From: Streptomyces uncialis | GTDB lineage: Bacteria; Actinomycetota; Actinomycetes; Streptomycetales; Streptomycetaceae | NCBI RefSeq assembly: GCF_036250755.1 | Contig: NZ_CP109583.1 | Location: forward strand, 1,736,001-1,800,000 | Reading direction: 5' to 3' | DNA length: 64,000 bases | Part shown: in pieces, positions 43,698 to 52,060 of the stretch | How positions within the stretch are numbered: the stretch's first letter is position 1 | How the letters are laid out: every line of letters starts with the position of its first letter | The notes under the pieces: model-generated | The model's database searches: none | The model's input: only the letters and a program-made list of their open reading frames with translations | Told to the model about the DNA's origin: nothing | Program-made: the position numbers and the translations under genes

Positions 43698-44118
43698 ACG
43701 CGAGGAACAGCCGAAGGGGCGCCCCGAAAGGGGCGCGGGGAACTGCGCAAAAGACGAGAACCGGCCCGCACCCGACGAACAACCCGAAGGGGCAGCATCC
43801 AGGGGCGCGAGGAACCGCGCACCCACCGAGCGACCCGCACGGGAGCAGGTACGCCCAGCCGTGGAACCCCAGGGGCGCGGGGAACTGCGCACCCCACGAG
43901 CGACCCGCACAGAAACACGTACGGCCAGCCGGACAGACCCAGGGGCGCGAGGAACCGCGCACCCACGAACGACCCGCACGGGGACAGGTACGCCCAGCCG
44001 TGGAACCCCAGGGCCGCGGGGAACCGCGCACCCCACGAGCGACCCGCACAGGAACAGGTACGCCCAGCCGGGACGAAACGGTGGACCGAGGCCGGCCAAG
44101 GCCACTAGCGTCGCGTCG
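43698..44118 (+). other. 421-bp intergenic region filled with 70-bp repeats
   Basis: A gap between fdhD and the DUF4185 gene. Almost all of it is repeat (see the array entry). Frames stay open across the repeats, but translation gives only repeat-encoded words such as RGTAHP and NRYAQP. The first bases after fdhD include the inverted repeat GGGGCGCCCCGAAAGGGGCGC, which could terminate transcription. Confidence 0.65.
43731..44074 (+). repeat. Tandem array of ~70-bp units
   Basis: Units start with AGGGGCGCG(A/G)GGAAC(C/T)GCGC at 43801, 43871, 43941 and 44010 (spacings 70, 70, 69), with a diverged copy at 43731. Each continues through ACCCACGAGCGACCCGCAC, a GGAACAGGTACGCCCAGCC-like block and GTGGAACCCC. 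The start of a unit can fold as GCGCG-AGGAAC-CGCGC. The same family, inverted, is at 25990-26280. Confidence 0.88.
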
Positions 44119-45414
44119 GTGGCCGCCGACCTCCCCCCACGACGCACCTTCCCCTCACGACGCGTCCTCCTCCCCCGACGCCCCCGCCTCGCCGGTGCCC
44201 TGGCACTCGCCCTCGCCCTCCTGACCGCCCTCGCGGTCGCCACCCTCCCCGGCGGGGACACCTCCCCCGACCGCACCGGACGGACCTGCACCCCCCGCAC
44301 CGTCGCGTCCTGGGAGCCGGACCCCGCCGTGACCGGGGAGTTCGCCCGCTACGGCGACGACGGAATCCTGCACGACGACTGGACCGGCGGCGACGGCACG
44401 CACTCCGTGCGGCTGCCCGACGGCCGGGTCCTGTGGCTGTTCTCGGACACCTTCCTCGGCCGGGTGCACCAGCCGCCCAATCCGTCCGGCCAGCCCCACA
44501 CCTGGCGGGAGATGTCGGCACCGGCCGTCCGCAACTCGGGTGTGCTGATGTCCGCGTCGGGCGTGCTGGAGCGGACCCTGCCCGCGCCCCTGTTCCCCGA
44601 CCCGGCCCCGGACCGCTGGCGCTGGCCGGTCGCGGCCCGGGTGGAACCCCGTACCCCGGGCTCGGACGAGCGCGTCGTACGGGTCCTGCTGTGGACGCGG
44701 GAGACGGGCCGGGCGCCGTGGATCTACGGGGTGCCCGCGGCGACCGAGGTGGCCACGCTGTCGCTGCCGGACCTGCGGGTCGAGGGGATCACGACGGTGC
44801 TGGACCAGTCGTCGGTGGCCGACCCGGCCGAGCGGGTGCTGTTCGGGACGGCGGCGGTGGCCGACGGCGGCTGGACGTACGTCTTCGGCGGCGACGACGG
44901 CCGTTCCGCGCTCGGGAGGCACGCGTACGCCTATGTGGCGCGGGTCCCGGACGGCAGGCTCGCGGAGTCCGGCGCGTGGCGGTACTGGGACGGCCGGGGC
45001 TGGTCGCGGCGGGCCGAGCCCCGCCCGGTGCTCGGGGACGGCGACGCCAAGGGGGTCGGCAGCGCGTTCACGGTGGTCCGGGACGGGGACACGTACACGC
45101 TGTTCACGATGGCGGCGGGGACACGGGGGCTGACGACCGTCACCGCGTACTGGGCGTGTTCGCCGAGCGGGCCCTGGCAGGGACCGGTGAAGGAGTTCGC
45201 GCCCCCGCTGCCGGAGGACTCCGGCGGCGGCGGGGGCCTCGCCGCGTACAACCCGCGGACGCACCCGGCGCTCGGCACCGACGGCGGACTGCTGCTCAGC
45301 TACGACGTGAACTGGCTGGACGCGGCGCCCGGTGTCGCGCACACGGAGGTCAACCGGAACGTGTCGCTGTACCGGCCGCGATTCCTGCGGCTGCGTCTGA
45401 CGCCCGGGGACTGA
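44119..45414 (+). CDS. DUF4185-domain exported protein
   Basis: A protein of about 431 residues with an N-terminal basic/hydrophobic export segment (RRPRLAGALALALALLTALAVATL). A beta-propeller-like DUF4185 domain follows: HSVRLPDGRVLWLFSDTFLG, NSGVLMSASGVLE, WGxx-type blades, DAKGVGSAFTVVRDGDTYTLF, YWACSPSGPWQGPV and AYNPRTHPALGTDGGLLLSYDVN. The family resembles five-bladed glycoside hydrolase folds but has no proven activity. GTG 44119 is the nearest start before the hydrophobic segment; its ribosome site is weak and the frame is open upstream only through repeats. The last 65 bp overlap, tail to tail, the transporter gene. Confidence 0.8.
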   Translation: MAADLPPRRTFPSRRVLLPRRPRLAGALALALALLTALAVATLPGGDTSPDRTGRTCTPRTVASWEPDPAVTGEFARYGDDGILHDDWTGGDGTHSVRLPDGRVLWLFSDTFLGRVHQPPNPSGQPHTWREMSAPAVRNSGVLMSASGVLERTLPAPLFPDPAPDRWRWPVAARVEPRTPGSDERVVRVLLWTRETGRAPWIYGVPAATEVATLSLPDLRVEGITTVLDQSSVADPAERVLFGTAAVADGGWTYVFGGDDGRSALGRHAYAYVARVPDGRLAESGAWRYWDGRGWSRRAEPRPVLGDGDAKGVGSAFTVVRDGDTYTLFTMAAGTRGLTTVTAYWACSPSGPWQGPVKEFAPPLPEDSGGGGGLAAYNPRTHPALGTDGGLLLSYDVNWLDAAPGVAHTEVNRNVSLYRPRFLRLRLTPGD

Positions 45415-46516
45415 CGGGCTCCGGCCCGTCCGCACCGGCGACCGGACCGGGCGGGGACACCGGCTCATGGCCGTCCGCGCCGGTCACCGGGTCGCGGGAG
45501 CGGCGGCGGGCGATGACCGCGCAGACCATGAGCTGCATCTGGTGGAACAGCATCAGCGGCAGCACCGCCAGCGACGCCTCCGCGCCGAACAGCACCCCGG
45601 CCATCGGGAGCCCGGCGGCGAGGGACTTCTTCGACCCGGCGAACTGGACGGCGATCCGGTCCTCGCGGGCGAACCCGAGCCGCTTCGCCCCGAACCAGCT
45701 CACCGTGAGCATCAGCGCGAGCAGGACGGCCTCGGCGCCGAGCAGGGCGAGCAGTCGCGGCGGGGTGACCTGCTGCCAGATCCCCTGGACCATGCCCGCG
45801 CTGAACGCGGTGTAGACGACGAGGAGTATGGAACCCCGGTCGACCAGCCCGAGCGCCTTGCGGTGCCGGGTGAGGAATCCGCCGACCCAGCGGCGCAGCA
45901 GCTGGCCCGCGAGGAACGGGGCGAGGAGTTGGAGCACGATGCGCAGCACGGAGTCGGCGGAGAAGCCGCCTCCGGCGCCGTCGATCAGCAGGGCGACCAG
46001 CAGCGGGGTCAGCACGATCCCGGCGAGCGAGGAGAAGGAGCCCGCGCAGATCGCGGCGGAGACGTTGCCGCGTGCGACGGAGGTGAAGGCGATGGACGAC
46101 TGGACCGTCGAGGGCACCAGGGTCAGGAACAGGAACCCGCCGTACAGGGCGGGGGTCAGCACATACGGGACGAGGCCCTGGGCGGCGAGGCCGAGCAGCG
46201 GGTAGAGCAGGAACGTGCAGCCGAGGACGGTGAGGTGGAGCCGCCAGTGGCGCAGCCCGTCCAGGGTCTCGCGGGTGGACAACCGGGCCCCGTAGAGGAA
46301 GAACAGCAGGGCGATCGCGGCGGTCGACGCCCCGGAGACGGCGTCGGCGGCGGACCCCCGGGCGGGCAGCAGCGCGGCGAGTCCGACCGTGCCGAGCAGC
46401 AGGGCGATGAACGGGTCGACGGGCAGCCGCAGGCGTCGTGGGCGCCGGGCGCGCGGCGCGGCCGGACCGGGGGTGCCATGGGGGCGGGGGGTCCGCGGCC
46501 CGGGGGTGCGCTGCAT
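45350..46516 (-). CDS. Bile acid:sodium symporter family transporter
   Basis: A 388-residue membrane protein of the BASS/SBF-like (YfeH/PF13593) family with nine to ten segments. Motifs include TAAIALLFFLYGARLS, TLVPSTVQSSIAFTSVARGN, AAICAGSFSSLAGIVLTPLL and FAGSKKSLAAGLPMAGVLF. Such carriers move organic anions with sodium; the substrate is unknown. The ATG follows AAGGAAGCG. The C-terminal tail (about 45 residues of Pro/Ala/Gly/Asp) overlaps the end of the convergent DUF4185 gene. It is divergent from a LysR regulator that probably controls it. Confidence 0.9.
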   Translation of the reverse strand: MQRTPGPRTPRPHGTPGPAAPRARRPRRLRLPVDPFIALLLGTVGLAALLPARGSAADAVSGASTAAIALLFFLYGARLSTRETLDGLRHWRLHLTVLGCTFLLYPLLGLAAQGLVPYVLTPALYGGFLFLTLVPSTVQSSIAFTSVARGNVSAAICAGSFSSLAGIVLTPLLVALLIDGAGGGFSADSVLRIVLQLLAPFLAGQLLRRWVGGFLTRHRKALGLVDRGSILLVVYTAFSAGMVQGIWQQVTPPRLLALLGAEAVLLALMLTVSWFGAKRLGFAREDRIAVQFAGSKKSLAAGLPMAGVLFGAEASLAVLPLMLFHQMQLMVCAVIARRRSRDPVTGADGHEPVSPPGPVAGADGPEPVSPRASDAAAGIAAGTATRSG

Positions 46517-46719
46517 CGCTTCCTTCACTCGCTCGGTCCGGCGTGGTCCGGGGTCGTCGGTTGAAATTCGGTGCGGTTCGGCGCGGTTCACGTGGTGCGG
46601 CGGTCGTACGCGACGAGTGCGTACAGGTGCGTGACGGCACCGGCCGCACCCGCGCACCGCCCTCCCCATCGTCCTCCCCGGGGGCGTGATCGGGAATCCC
46701 GTACAAGCGACTCACTGTG

Positions 46720-46734
46720 ATCGCGATTCGCGAT
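46720..46734. promoter_or_regulatory. Palindromic T-N11-A site, candidate LysR operator
   Basis: ATCGCGATTCGCGAT is a perfect 15-bp palindrome about 20 bp upstream of the LysR-type gene and 204 bp from the divergent transporter start. It contains T-N11-A (46721 to 46733), the core of LysR-regulator binding sites. Confidence 0.65.
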
Positions 46735-46754
46735 GACCCCGGTACCGTGGAGGT

Positions 46755-47627
46755 GTGTACGACCCCACGCAGTTGCGGACCTTCCTCGCGGTGGCGCAGA
46801 CGCTGAGCTTCACCCGGGCGGCGCGGCGGCTCGGGCTGCGGCAGTCGACGGTGAGCCAGCATGTGCGGCGCCTGGAGGACGCGGCGGGCCGTCAGCTCTT
46901 CCTGCGGGACACCCACTCGGTGGAGCTGACGGAGGACGGCGAGGCCATGCTGGGGTTCGCGCGGCGGCTGCTGGAGGTCCATGAGCAGGCGGCGGCCTTC
47001 TTCACGGGGACGCGGCTGCGCGGTCGGCTGCGGTTCGGCGCGTCGGAGGACTTCGTGCTGACCCGGCTGCCCGACATCCTGGAGGCGTTCCGGCACGACC
47101 ATCCGGAGGTCGACCTGGAGCTGACCGTGGAGCTGTCGGGCACCCTGCACGAGCAGCTCGCGGCGGGGAAGCTCGATCTCGTCCTGGCGAAGCGCCGTCC
47201 CGAGGACACGGCCGGTGAGCCGGTGTGGCACGACCGGCTGGTGTGGATCGGCGCGGAGCGGCTGCGGCTGGACCCGGAGCGGCCGGTGCCGCTGATCCTG
47301 TACCCGCCGCCGGGGATCACCCGGGCGCGGGCCCTCGAAGCGCTGGAGCGGCAGGGCCGCCCCTGGCGGATCGCGTGCACCAGCGGCAGCCTCAGCGCGC
47401 TGATCGCGGCGGCCCGCGCGGGGCTCGGGGTGATGGCCCACTCCCGGGGGCTGATGCCGCCGGGTCTGACCCGGGTGCCGGAGCGGGCGGGGCTGCCGGA
47501 GCTGGGCGAGGTCGACTTCGTCCTGCTGCACGGCCGGGGCAGGCGCCCGGGGACGGCCGCGGACACGGCGGACGCCCTGGCGGCGGCGATCCTGGCGGGC
47601 GGCGACCGACTGCACCGCTCACGCTGA
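46755..47627 (+). CDS. LysR-family transcriptional regulator
   Basis: A 290-residue LysR regulator. The N-terminal winged HTH (about 3-62; QLRTFLAVAQTLSFTRAARR, LRQSTVSQHVRRLE) is followed by a substrate-binding effector domain (about 90-285; GRLRFGASEDFVLTRLP; ELTVELSGTLHEQLAAGKLDLVLAKR). It is expected to control itself and the divergent transporter through the palindrome just upstream. GGAGG overlaps the start region (two GTG codons, 46753 and 46755); the second is in frame, which leaves almost no spacing and suggests a leaderless or unusually short leader mRNA. Confidence 0.92.
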   Translation: MYDPTQLRTFLAVAQTLSFTRAARRLGLRQSTVSQHVRRLEDAAGRQLFLRDTHSVELTEDGEAMLGFARRLLEVHEQAAAFFTGTRLRGRLRFGASEDFVLTRLPDILEAFRHDHPEVDLELTVELSGTLHEQLAAGKLDLVLAKRRPEDTAGEPVWHDRLVWIGAERLRLDPERPVPLILYPPPGITRARALEALERQGRPWRIACTSGSLSALIAAARAGLGVMAHSRGLMPPGLTRVPERAGLPELGEVDFVLLHGRGRRPGTAADTADALAAAILAGGDRLHRSR

Positions 47628-48033
47628 AGCGCTGGAGCGCGGGCACGCCGGCCCGGGAGCACGCCAGCCCGGGGGCACGGGAGCCCGGGGGCACGGGAGC
47701 ACGCCAGCCCGGGGGCACGGGGGCACGGGGGCGCCCCCGCGTCGGTCGCACGCCCGGCGCTCGCTCCCGCCTCCCGCCCCCCGCACCCGCGCCGCACCCC
47801 ACCCGGCGCGCTCGGGCAGATCCCGTAGGGATTCCGTGGAGATGACGGGACCGGAACCTACCGGCGGGTAAGCAGAAGGTGGACGTAGCGGGAGGGATCT
47901 GTCCGGGGGCTCCCGAGGTGGCCGGTTCCTCCCCCGGGAGCGCGGTCCGCGACAGACCGGAGGCCCTCTCCCACGGCACGGACGAGTGGGGTACGGTCGC
48001 CGCGCCGTGGGAGCCGCCACAAGGAGCACACAC
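47628..48033. promoter_or_regulatory. Upstream region of the acyl-CoA ligase, with direct repeats and a palindrome
   Basis: A 406-bp gap. The left part (47654-47721) has a 28-bp direct repeat 40 bp apart, built on AGCACGCCAGCCCGGGGGCA. The right part contains TACCGGCGGGTA (47859-47870), with TACC/GGTA arms about 165 bp before the ligase start, a plausible TetR-type operator. No gene is supported. Confidence 0.5.
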
Positions 48034-49869
48034 TTGCGCGAGTTCACCAGCCCGCCGCTGCCGACGGTGACACCACCGCTCGTCGGCGGCCTCGCCGACA
48101 CCGTGTACGAGCATGCCCGCACCGATCCCCGGCACATCGTCCTCGGCCACAAGGACGGGACGGGCCGCTGGCGGGACGTGACGGCCGCCCAGTTCCGCGA
48201 CGAGGTCCTGGCGCTCGCCAAGGGGCTGCTCGCGGAGGGCATCCGCGCCGGTGACCGGGTCGCGATCATGTCCCGGACCCGCTACGAGTGGACCCTGTTC
48301 GACTTCGCGCTGTGGACCGTCGGGGCGGAGGTCGTCCCCGTCTACCCGACCTCGTCGGCCGAACAGGTCCTGTGGATGCTGCACGACGCGCGGGTGACCG
48401 CGGCGATGGTGGAGCACGAGGACCACGCGATGACGATCGCCACCGTCATCGACCGGCTCCCCGCGCTGCGCCGGCTGTGGCAGCTCGACGCGGACGCGGT
48501 CCGGGAGCTGTACGAGGCGGGGGCGCATCTGGAGGACGACATGGTCCACCGCCACCGCAGGGCGGTGACCCCCGACTCGGTCGCGACGATCGTGTACACC
48601 TCCGGCACCACCGGCCGCCCCAAGGGCTGTGTGATCAGCCACGGGAACCTGATGTTCGAGGCCGACACCGTCTACCGCCGCTGGGAGCCCCTGTTCCGCT
48701 CGGCGCGCGGGGAGGAGCCCGCGACGCTGCTGTTCCTGCCGCTGGCGCATGTCTTCGGCCGGATGGTGCAGGTCACGGCGGTCCGCTGGCGGGTGAAGCT
48801 CGGCCATCAGCCGCAGCTCGACGCGGCCTCGCTGCTCCCCGATCTCGCCGCGTTCCGGCCGACGTTCGTCCTGGCGGTCCCGTACATCTTCGAGCGCCTT
48901 CTCCAGACGGCCCGCCGCACCGCCGAACGGGAGGGCAGGGCGGCGCCGTTCGAGAAGGCCGTGGAGACGGCGGTGCGCTACGCGGGCGCGCTGGAGGACC
49001 GGGCGTTCGGCACGGGTCCCGGGCCGTCGGCGGCGCTGCGGATGCAGCACCGGCTGTACGACCGGCCGGTGTACGCGAGGCTGCGCGAGGCCCTGGGCGG
49101 ACGGGCGCGGTTCGCGATGTCCGGCGGCTCCGGGATGGACCGCTCGCTGGGGCTGTTCCTCGCGGGCGCCGGGATCACCGTGTTCGAGGGCTACGGCCTC
49201 ACGGAGACCTCGGGCGCCTCGACGGCGAACCCGCCCGAGCGCACCCGCTTCGGCACGGTCGGGCAGCCGCTGCCCGGCACGTCCGCGCATATCGCCGACG
49301 ACGGCGAGGTGTGGCTGCGCGGCCCGCATGTCTTCCAGGGGTATCTCGGCGCTCCGGGCGCGACCGGCGCGGACCGCGCCGGCGACAGCTGGTTCGCCAC
49401 CGGTGACCTGGGGGCGCTGGACGCGGACGGCTATCTGACGCTCACCGGCCGCAAGAAGGAGATCCTGGTGACCTCGGGCGGCAAGAGCGTCTCGCCCGCC
49501 CCGCTGGAGGACCGGGTCCGGGACCATCCGCTGGTCGCGCAGTGCATCGTCGTGGGCGACAACCGTCCGTACATCGCCGCCCTCGTCACCCTGGACGCCG
49601 AGGCGGTGGCCCACTGGCTGGAGATGCGGGGCAAGGCGCGGCCCGCCACGGCGGAGCTGGTGCGCGATCCGGAGCTGGAGAGCGAGGTGCGGCGCGCGGT
49701 GGTCACGGCCAACACCCTGGTGTCCCAGGCGGAGTCGATCCGCACCTTCCGGATTCTCGCCCACCGGTTCACCGAGGAGCACGGGCTGCTCACCCCGTCG
49801 CTGAAGCTGAAGCGCGCGGCGATCGAACGGGTGTACGCGTCCGAGGTGGAAGCCCTGTACCGGGTCTGA
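48034..49869 (+). CDS. Long-chain acyl-CoA synthetase (AMP-dependent ligase)
   Basis: A 611-residue FadD-like/FAA1-type enzyme that activates fatty acids as acyl-AMP and then acyl-CoA. AMP-binding motif VYTSGTTGRPKGC is near 190-202; other motifs are LPLAHVFGRMVQ, FAMSGGSGMDRSLG, GYGLTETSGAST, WFATGDLGALD and GRKKEILVTSGGKSVSP, with the C-terminal catalytic Lys region SLKLKRAAIERVY. The TTG at 48034 is chosen because AAGGAG lies seven bases upstream; earlier in-frame codons lack a site. Length and motif set fit the FAA1/AMP-forming long-chain group common in Streptomyces. It may be controlled through the palindrome at 47859. Confidence 0.93.
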   Translation: MREFTSPPLPTVTPPLVGGLADTVYEHARTDPRHIVLGHKDGTGRWRDVTAAQFRDEVLALAKGLLAEGIRAGDRVAIMSRTRYEWTLFDFALWTVGAEVVPVYPTSSAEQVLWMLHDARVTAAMVEHEDHAMTIATVIDRLPALRRLWQLDADAVRELYEAGAHLEDDMVHRHRRAVTPDSVATIVYTSGTTGRPKGCVISHGNLMFEADTVYRRWEPLFRSARGEEPATLLFLPLAHVFGRMVQVTAVRWRVKLGHQPQLDAASLLPDLAAFRPTFVLAVPYIFERLLQTARRTAEREGRAAPFEKAVETAVRYAGALEDRAFGTGPGPSAALRMQHRLYDRPVYARLREALGGRARFAMSGGSGMDRSLGLFLAGAGITVFEGYGLTETSGASTANPPERTRFGTVGQPLPGTSAHIADDGEVWLRGPHVFQGYLGAPGATGADRAGDSWFATGDLGALDADGYLTLTGRKKEILVTSGGKSVSPAPLEDRVRDHPLVAQCIVVGDNRPYIAALVTLDAEAVAHWLEMRGKARPATAELVRDPELESEVRRAVVTANTLVSQAESIRTFRILAHRFTEEHGLLTPSLKLKRAAIERVYASEVEALYRV

Positions 49870-50051
49870 TTGCGCGCCCCTGCGCCGGGTCCGGTCCACG
49901 GGCCGGGGAAGTCCGTACCGGGGAACGGAATGCGTGACCGGGCGCGATCGATGACGATGGGAGGGTACGCGGGGCCGTCGCACCATCCCCGCACCGCTCG
50001 ACCGAGCGACCGATCAGGCGACACACCGACGACTCGAAGGATCGAGAACCC

Positions 50052-50888
50052 GTGAGCAGCAAGGTCCCCCCGATCATCCTGAACAACGGCGTCGAGATGC
50101 CGCAGCTCGGTTTCGGCGTCTGGCAGGTCCCGGACGACGAGGCGGAGCAGGCCGTGGGCACCGCCCTGGCGGCCGGGTACCGCAGCGTCGACACCGCCGC
50201 GATCTACGGGAACGAGGAGGGCACGGGCCGGGCGCTCGCCGCCTCCGGCATCCCCCGCGAGGACCTCTTCGTCACCACGAAGCTCTGGAACACCGACCAG
50301 GGGTACGACGCCGCGCTGCGCGCGTTCGACGCGTCGCTGGCGAAGCTCGGCCTCGACCATGTGGACCTGTATCTGATCCACTGGCCGGCCCCTGCCCTGG
50401 GCAAGGCGGCCGACACCTACAAGGCGTTCGAGAAGATCCACGCCGACGGTCGCGCCCGCGCCATCGGTGTGTCGAACTTCCTCCCCGAGCATCTGGAGCG
50501 GCTGCTGGACGCCACCTCGGTGATCCCGTCCGTCAACCAGATCGAGCTGCACCCGAGACTCCAGCAGCGCGCGGCCCGGGAGTTCCACGCCGAGCAGGGC
50601 ATCGCCACGGAGGCATGGTCCCCGCTCGGCCAGGGCAAGGGGCTGCTGGAGGTCCCGGCGATCGTCGCGATCGCGCAGAAGCACGGGCGCACCCCCGCGC
50701 AGGTGGTGCTGCGCTGGCACATCCAGCTGGGGAACGTGGTCATCCCCAAGTCGGTGACGCCCACCCGGATCACCGAGAACATCGACGTGTACGGCTTCGA
50801 GCTGGACACGGAGGACATGGCCGCGATCCGCGCGCTGAACGAGGACCGCAGGCTGGGCCCCGATCCGGCGGACTTCAACGCGGCCTGA
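50052..50888 (+). CDS. Aldo/keto reductase
   Basis: A 278-residue AKR (2,5-diketo-gluconate-reductase-like). The barrel shows GVEMPQLGFGVWQV, catalytic Asp/Tyr in SVDTAAIYGNEEG, Lys in TTKLWNTDQGYD, His in DLYLIHWPAP, and cofactor-binding GVSNF and VIPKSVTPTRITEN. It reduces aldehydes or ketones with NADPH; the substrate is not readable. The GTG start follows CGAAGGATCGAGAACCC. It lies alone, convergent 20 bp from the methyltransferase gene. Confidence 0.94.
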   Translation: MSSKVPPIILNNGVEMPQLGFGVWQVPDDEAEQAVGTALAAGYRSVDTAAIYGNEEGTGRALAASGIPREDLFVTTKLWNTDQGYDAALRAFDASLAKLGLDHVDLYLIHWPAPALGKAADTYKAFEKIHADGRARAIGVSNFLPEHLERLLDATSVIPSVNQIELHPRLQQRAAREFHAEQGIATEAWSPLGQGKGLLEVPAIVAIAQKHGRTPAQVVLRWHIQLGNVVIPKSVTPTRITENIDVYGFELDTEDMAAIRALNEDRRLGPDPADFNAA

Positions 50889-50908
50889 CCCCGTCGTCCG
50901 CCGGTCCG

Positions 50909-51910
50909 TCAGCTCTCGCGGGGCGCCGCGACCGCGGTGTGGACCGTCTGGGCGGTGAGGAGATGGAGGTCCGGCCGGTTGCGCAGTCCGGCCGGGTCAC
51001 CGGCGTCGACCAGCCGGTCCAGGGTCGCGAGGTCGGCCGCGTCCAGCGAGTCGCCCATGGCCTCGCGGCGCCGCTCGAACGACGCGACGACGAAGTCCCG
51101 CTCCTGGGCGGTCAGCGGCGCGGGACGGTCCAGCAGGAACGTCCGGGTCCCGGCCGGGCGCAGACCGGCCGACTCCAGCAGGGCGGGCCAGTCCTCCGTC
51201 TCGGACCTCGAACCGGGCAGCGCGTCCCGCATCGCGGAGAACCAGTCCTGCTCCACCGCGTCCATGCGGCTCTCCAGCGCCGGGCGCCCGAAGCCGAGGT
51301 CCCGGGGCAGCGAACGGGACGGGAGCCCGCCCTCCAGCAGGGCGAGGACCCCGCCCGGTGCCAGCCGTCGCGCGGCCGAGGCGAGCGCGGCCCGCTGGTC
51401 GCCCACATGGTGCAGCGACCGGCCGAGCCACAGCAGATCGGCGGGCGGCAGCCCGTCGAGCCCGTCGGGCAGTTCGGCGCGGACGGTCCGGACCCGGTCC
51501 GCGAGCCCTTCACGCGCGGCGCGCTCCCGGGCGAGTTCCAGCAGCGCCTCCTCCGGGTCCACCGCGATCACCTCGGCGTCCTCGAAGACCTCCGCGAGCA
51601 GACAGGCGACCACTCCGGGCCCGCTGCCCACGTCCAGCACCCGGCCCGGCCGGGGCAGCGACCCGGCGATCCAGCGCGCGGCCTCCCGGTACACCGGCGC
51701 GGACACCTCACCGCCCCGCTCGATGTAGGGCCCCATGACACTCCAGTCCATGGTGGAGTGATCGTGCCCGCCACGGCCCGGGTGGCCCTGGTGCCCCTCG
51801 TGCCCGCCATGGCCCGGGTGACCCTGGTGCGCTCCACCGGCGTGGCCCTGGTGCGCTCCCTGATCCGGACCGCCGTGCCGATGCGGGTGCTTGCCGTGTT
51901 CCTGCGCCAT
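50909..51910 (-). CDS. SAM-dependent methyltransferase with His-rich N-terminal tail
   Basis: A 333-residue class I methyltransferase. The first 51 residues contain 14 His in GHxGGxH-type repeats (for example HQGHAGGAHQGHPGHGG), a likely metal-binding tail. The catalytic fold starts near 85 (GRVLDVGSGPGVVACLLAEVF, motif I; VIAVDPEEALLE; LGRSLHHVGDQ; LAPGGVLALLEGG). The substrate is unknown. Start: ATG 51910; the frame is open upstream but without family similarity. It is the only gene between the aldo/keto reductase and the ThrRS paralogue; all three are separately spaced. Confidence 0.87.
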   Translation of the reverse strand: MAQEHGKHPHRHGGPDQGAHQGHAGGAHQGHPGHGGHEGHQGHPGRGGHDHSTMDWSVMGPYIERGGEVSAPVYREAARWIAGSLPRPGRVLDVGSGPGVVACLLAEVFEDAEVIAVDPEEALLELARERAAREGLADRVRTVRAELPDGLDGLPPADLLWLGRSLHHVGDQRAALASAARRLAPGGVLALLEGGLPSRSLPRDLGFGRPALESRMDAVEQDWFSAMRDALPGSRSETEDWPALLESAGLRPAGTRTFLLDRPAPLTAQERDFVVASFERRREAMGDSLDAADLATLDRLVDAGDPAGLRNRPDLHLLTAQTVHTAVAAPRES

Positions 51911-52060
51911 GGTTCGTGGAACCGCCTTCCGTACGGACGGGGAGGCGGCGGACCCCGGTCGGGCCCGCCGCGTACCGCTGCGCCCAGGGTGCGGCCCGGG
52001 GTCCGCCACTGACCAGCCGCCTTGCCGTTCCGGCAAATTCGTTCCCGGGGATGCCGTGCG

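Noticed and set aside
43731..44074. CRISPR array
   Set aside because: The 70-bp units are repeated over their whole length with no unique spacers, and there are no cas genes.
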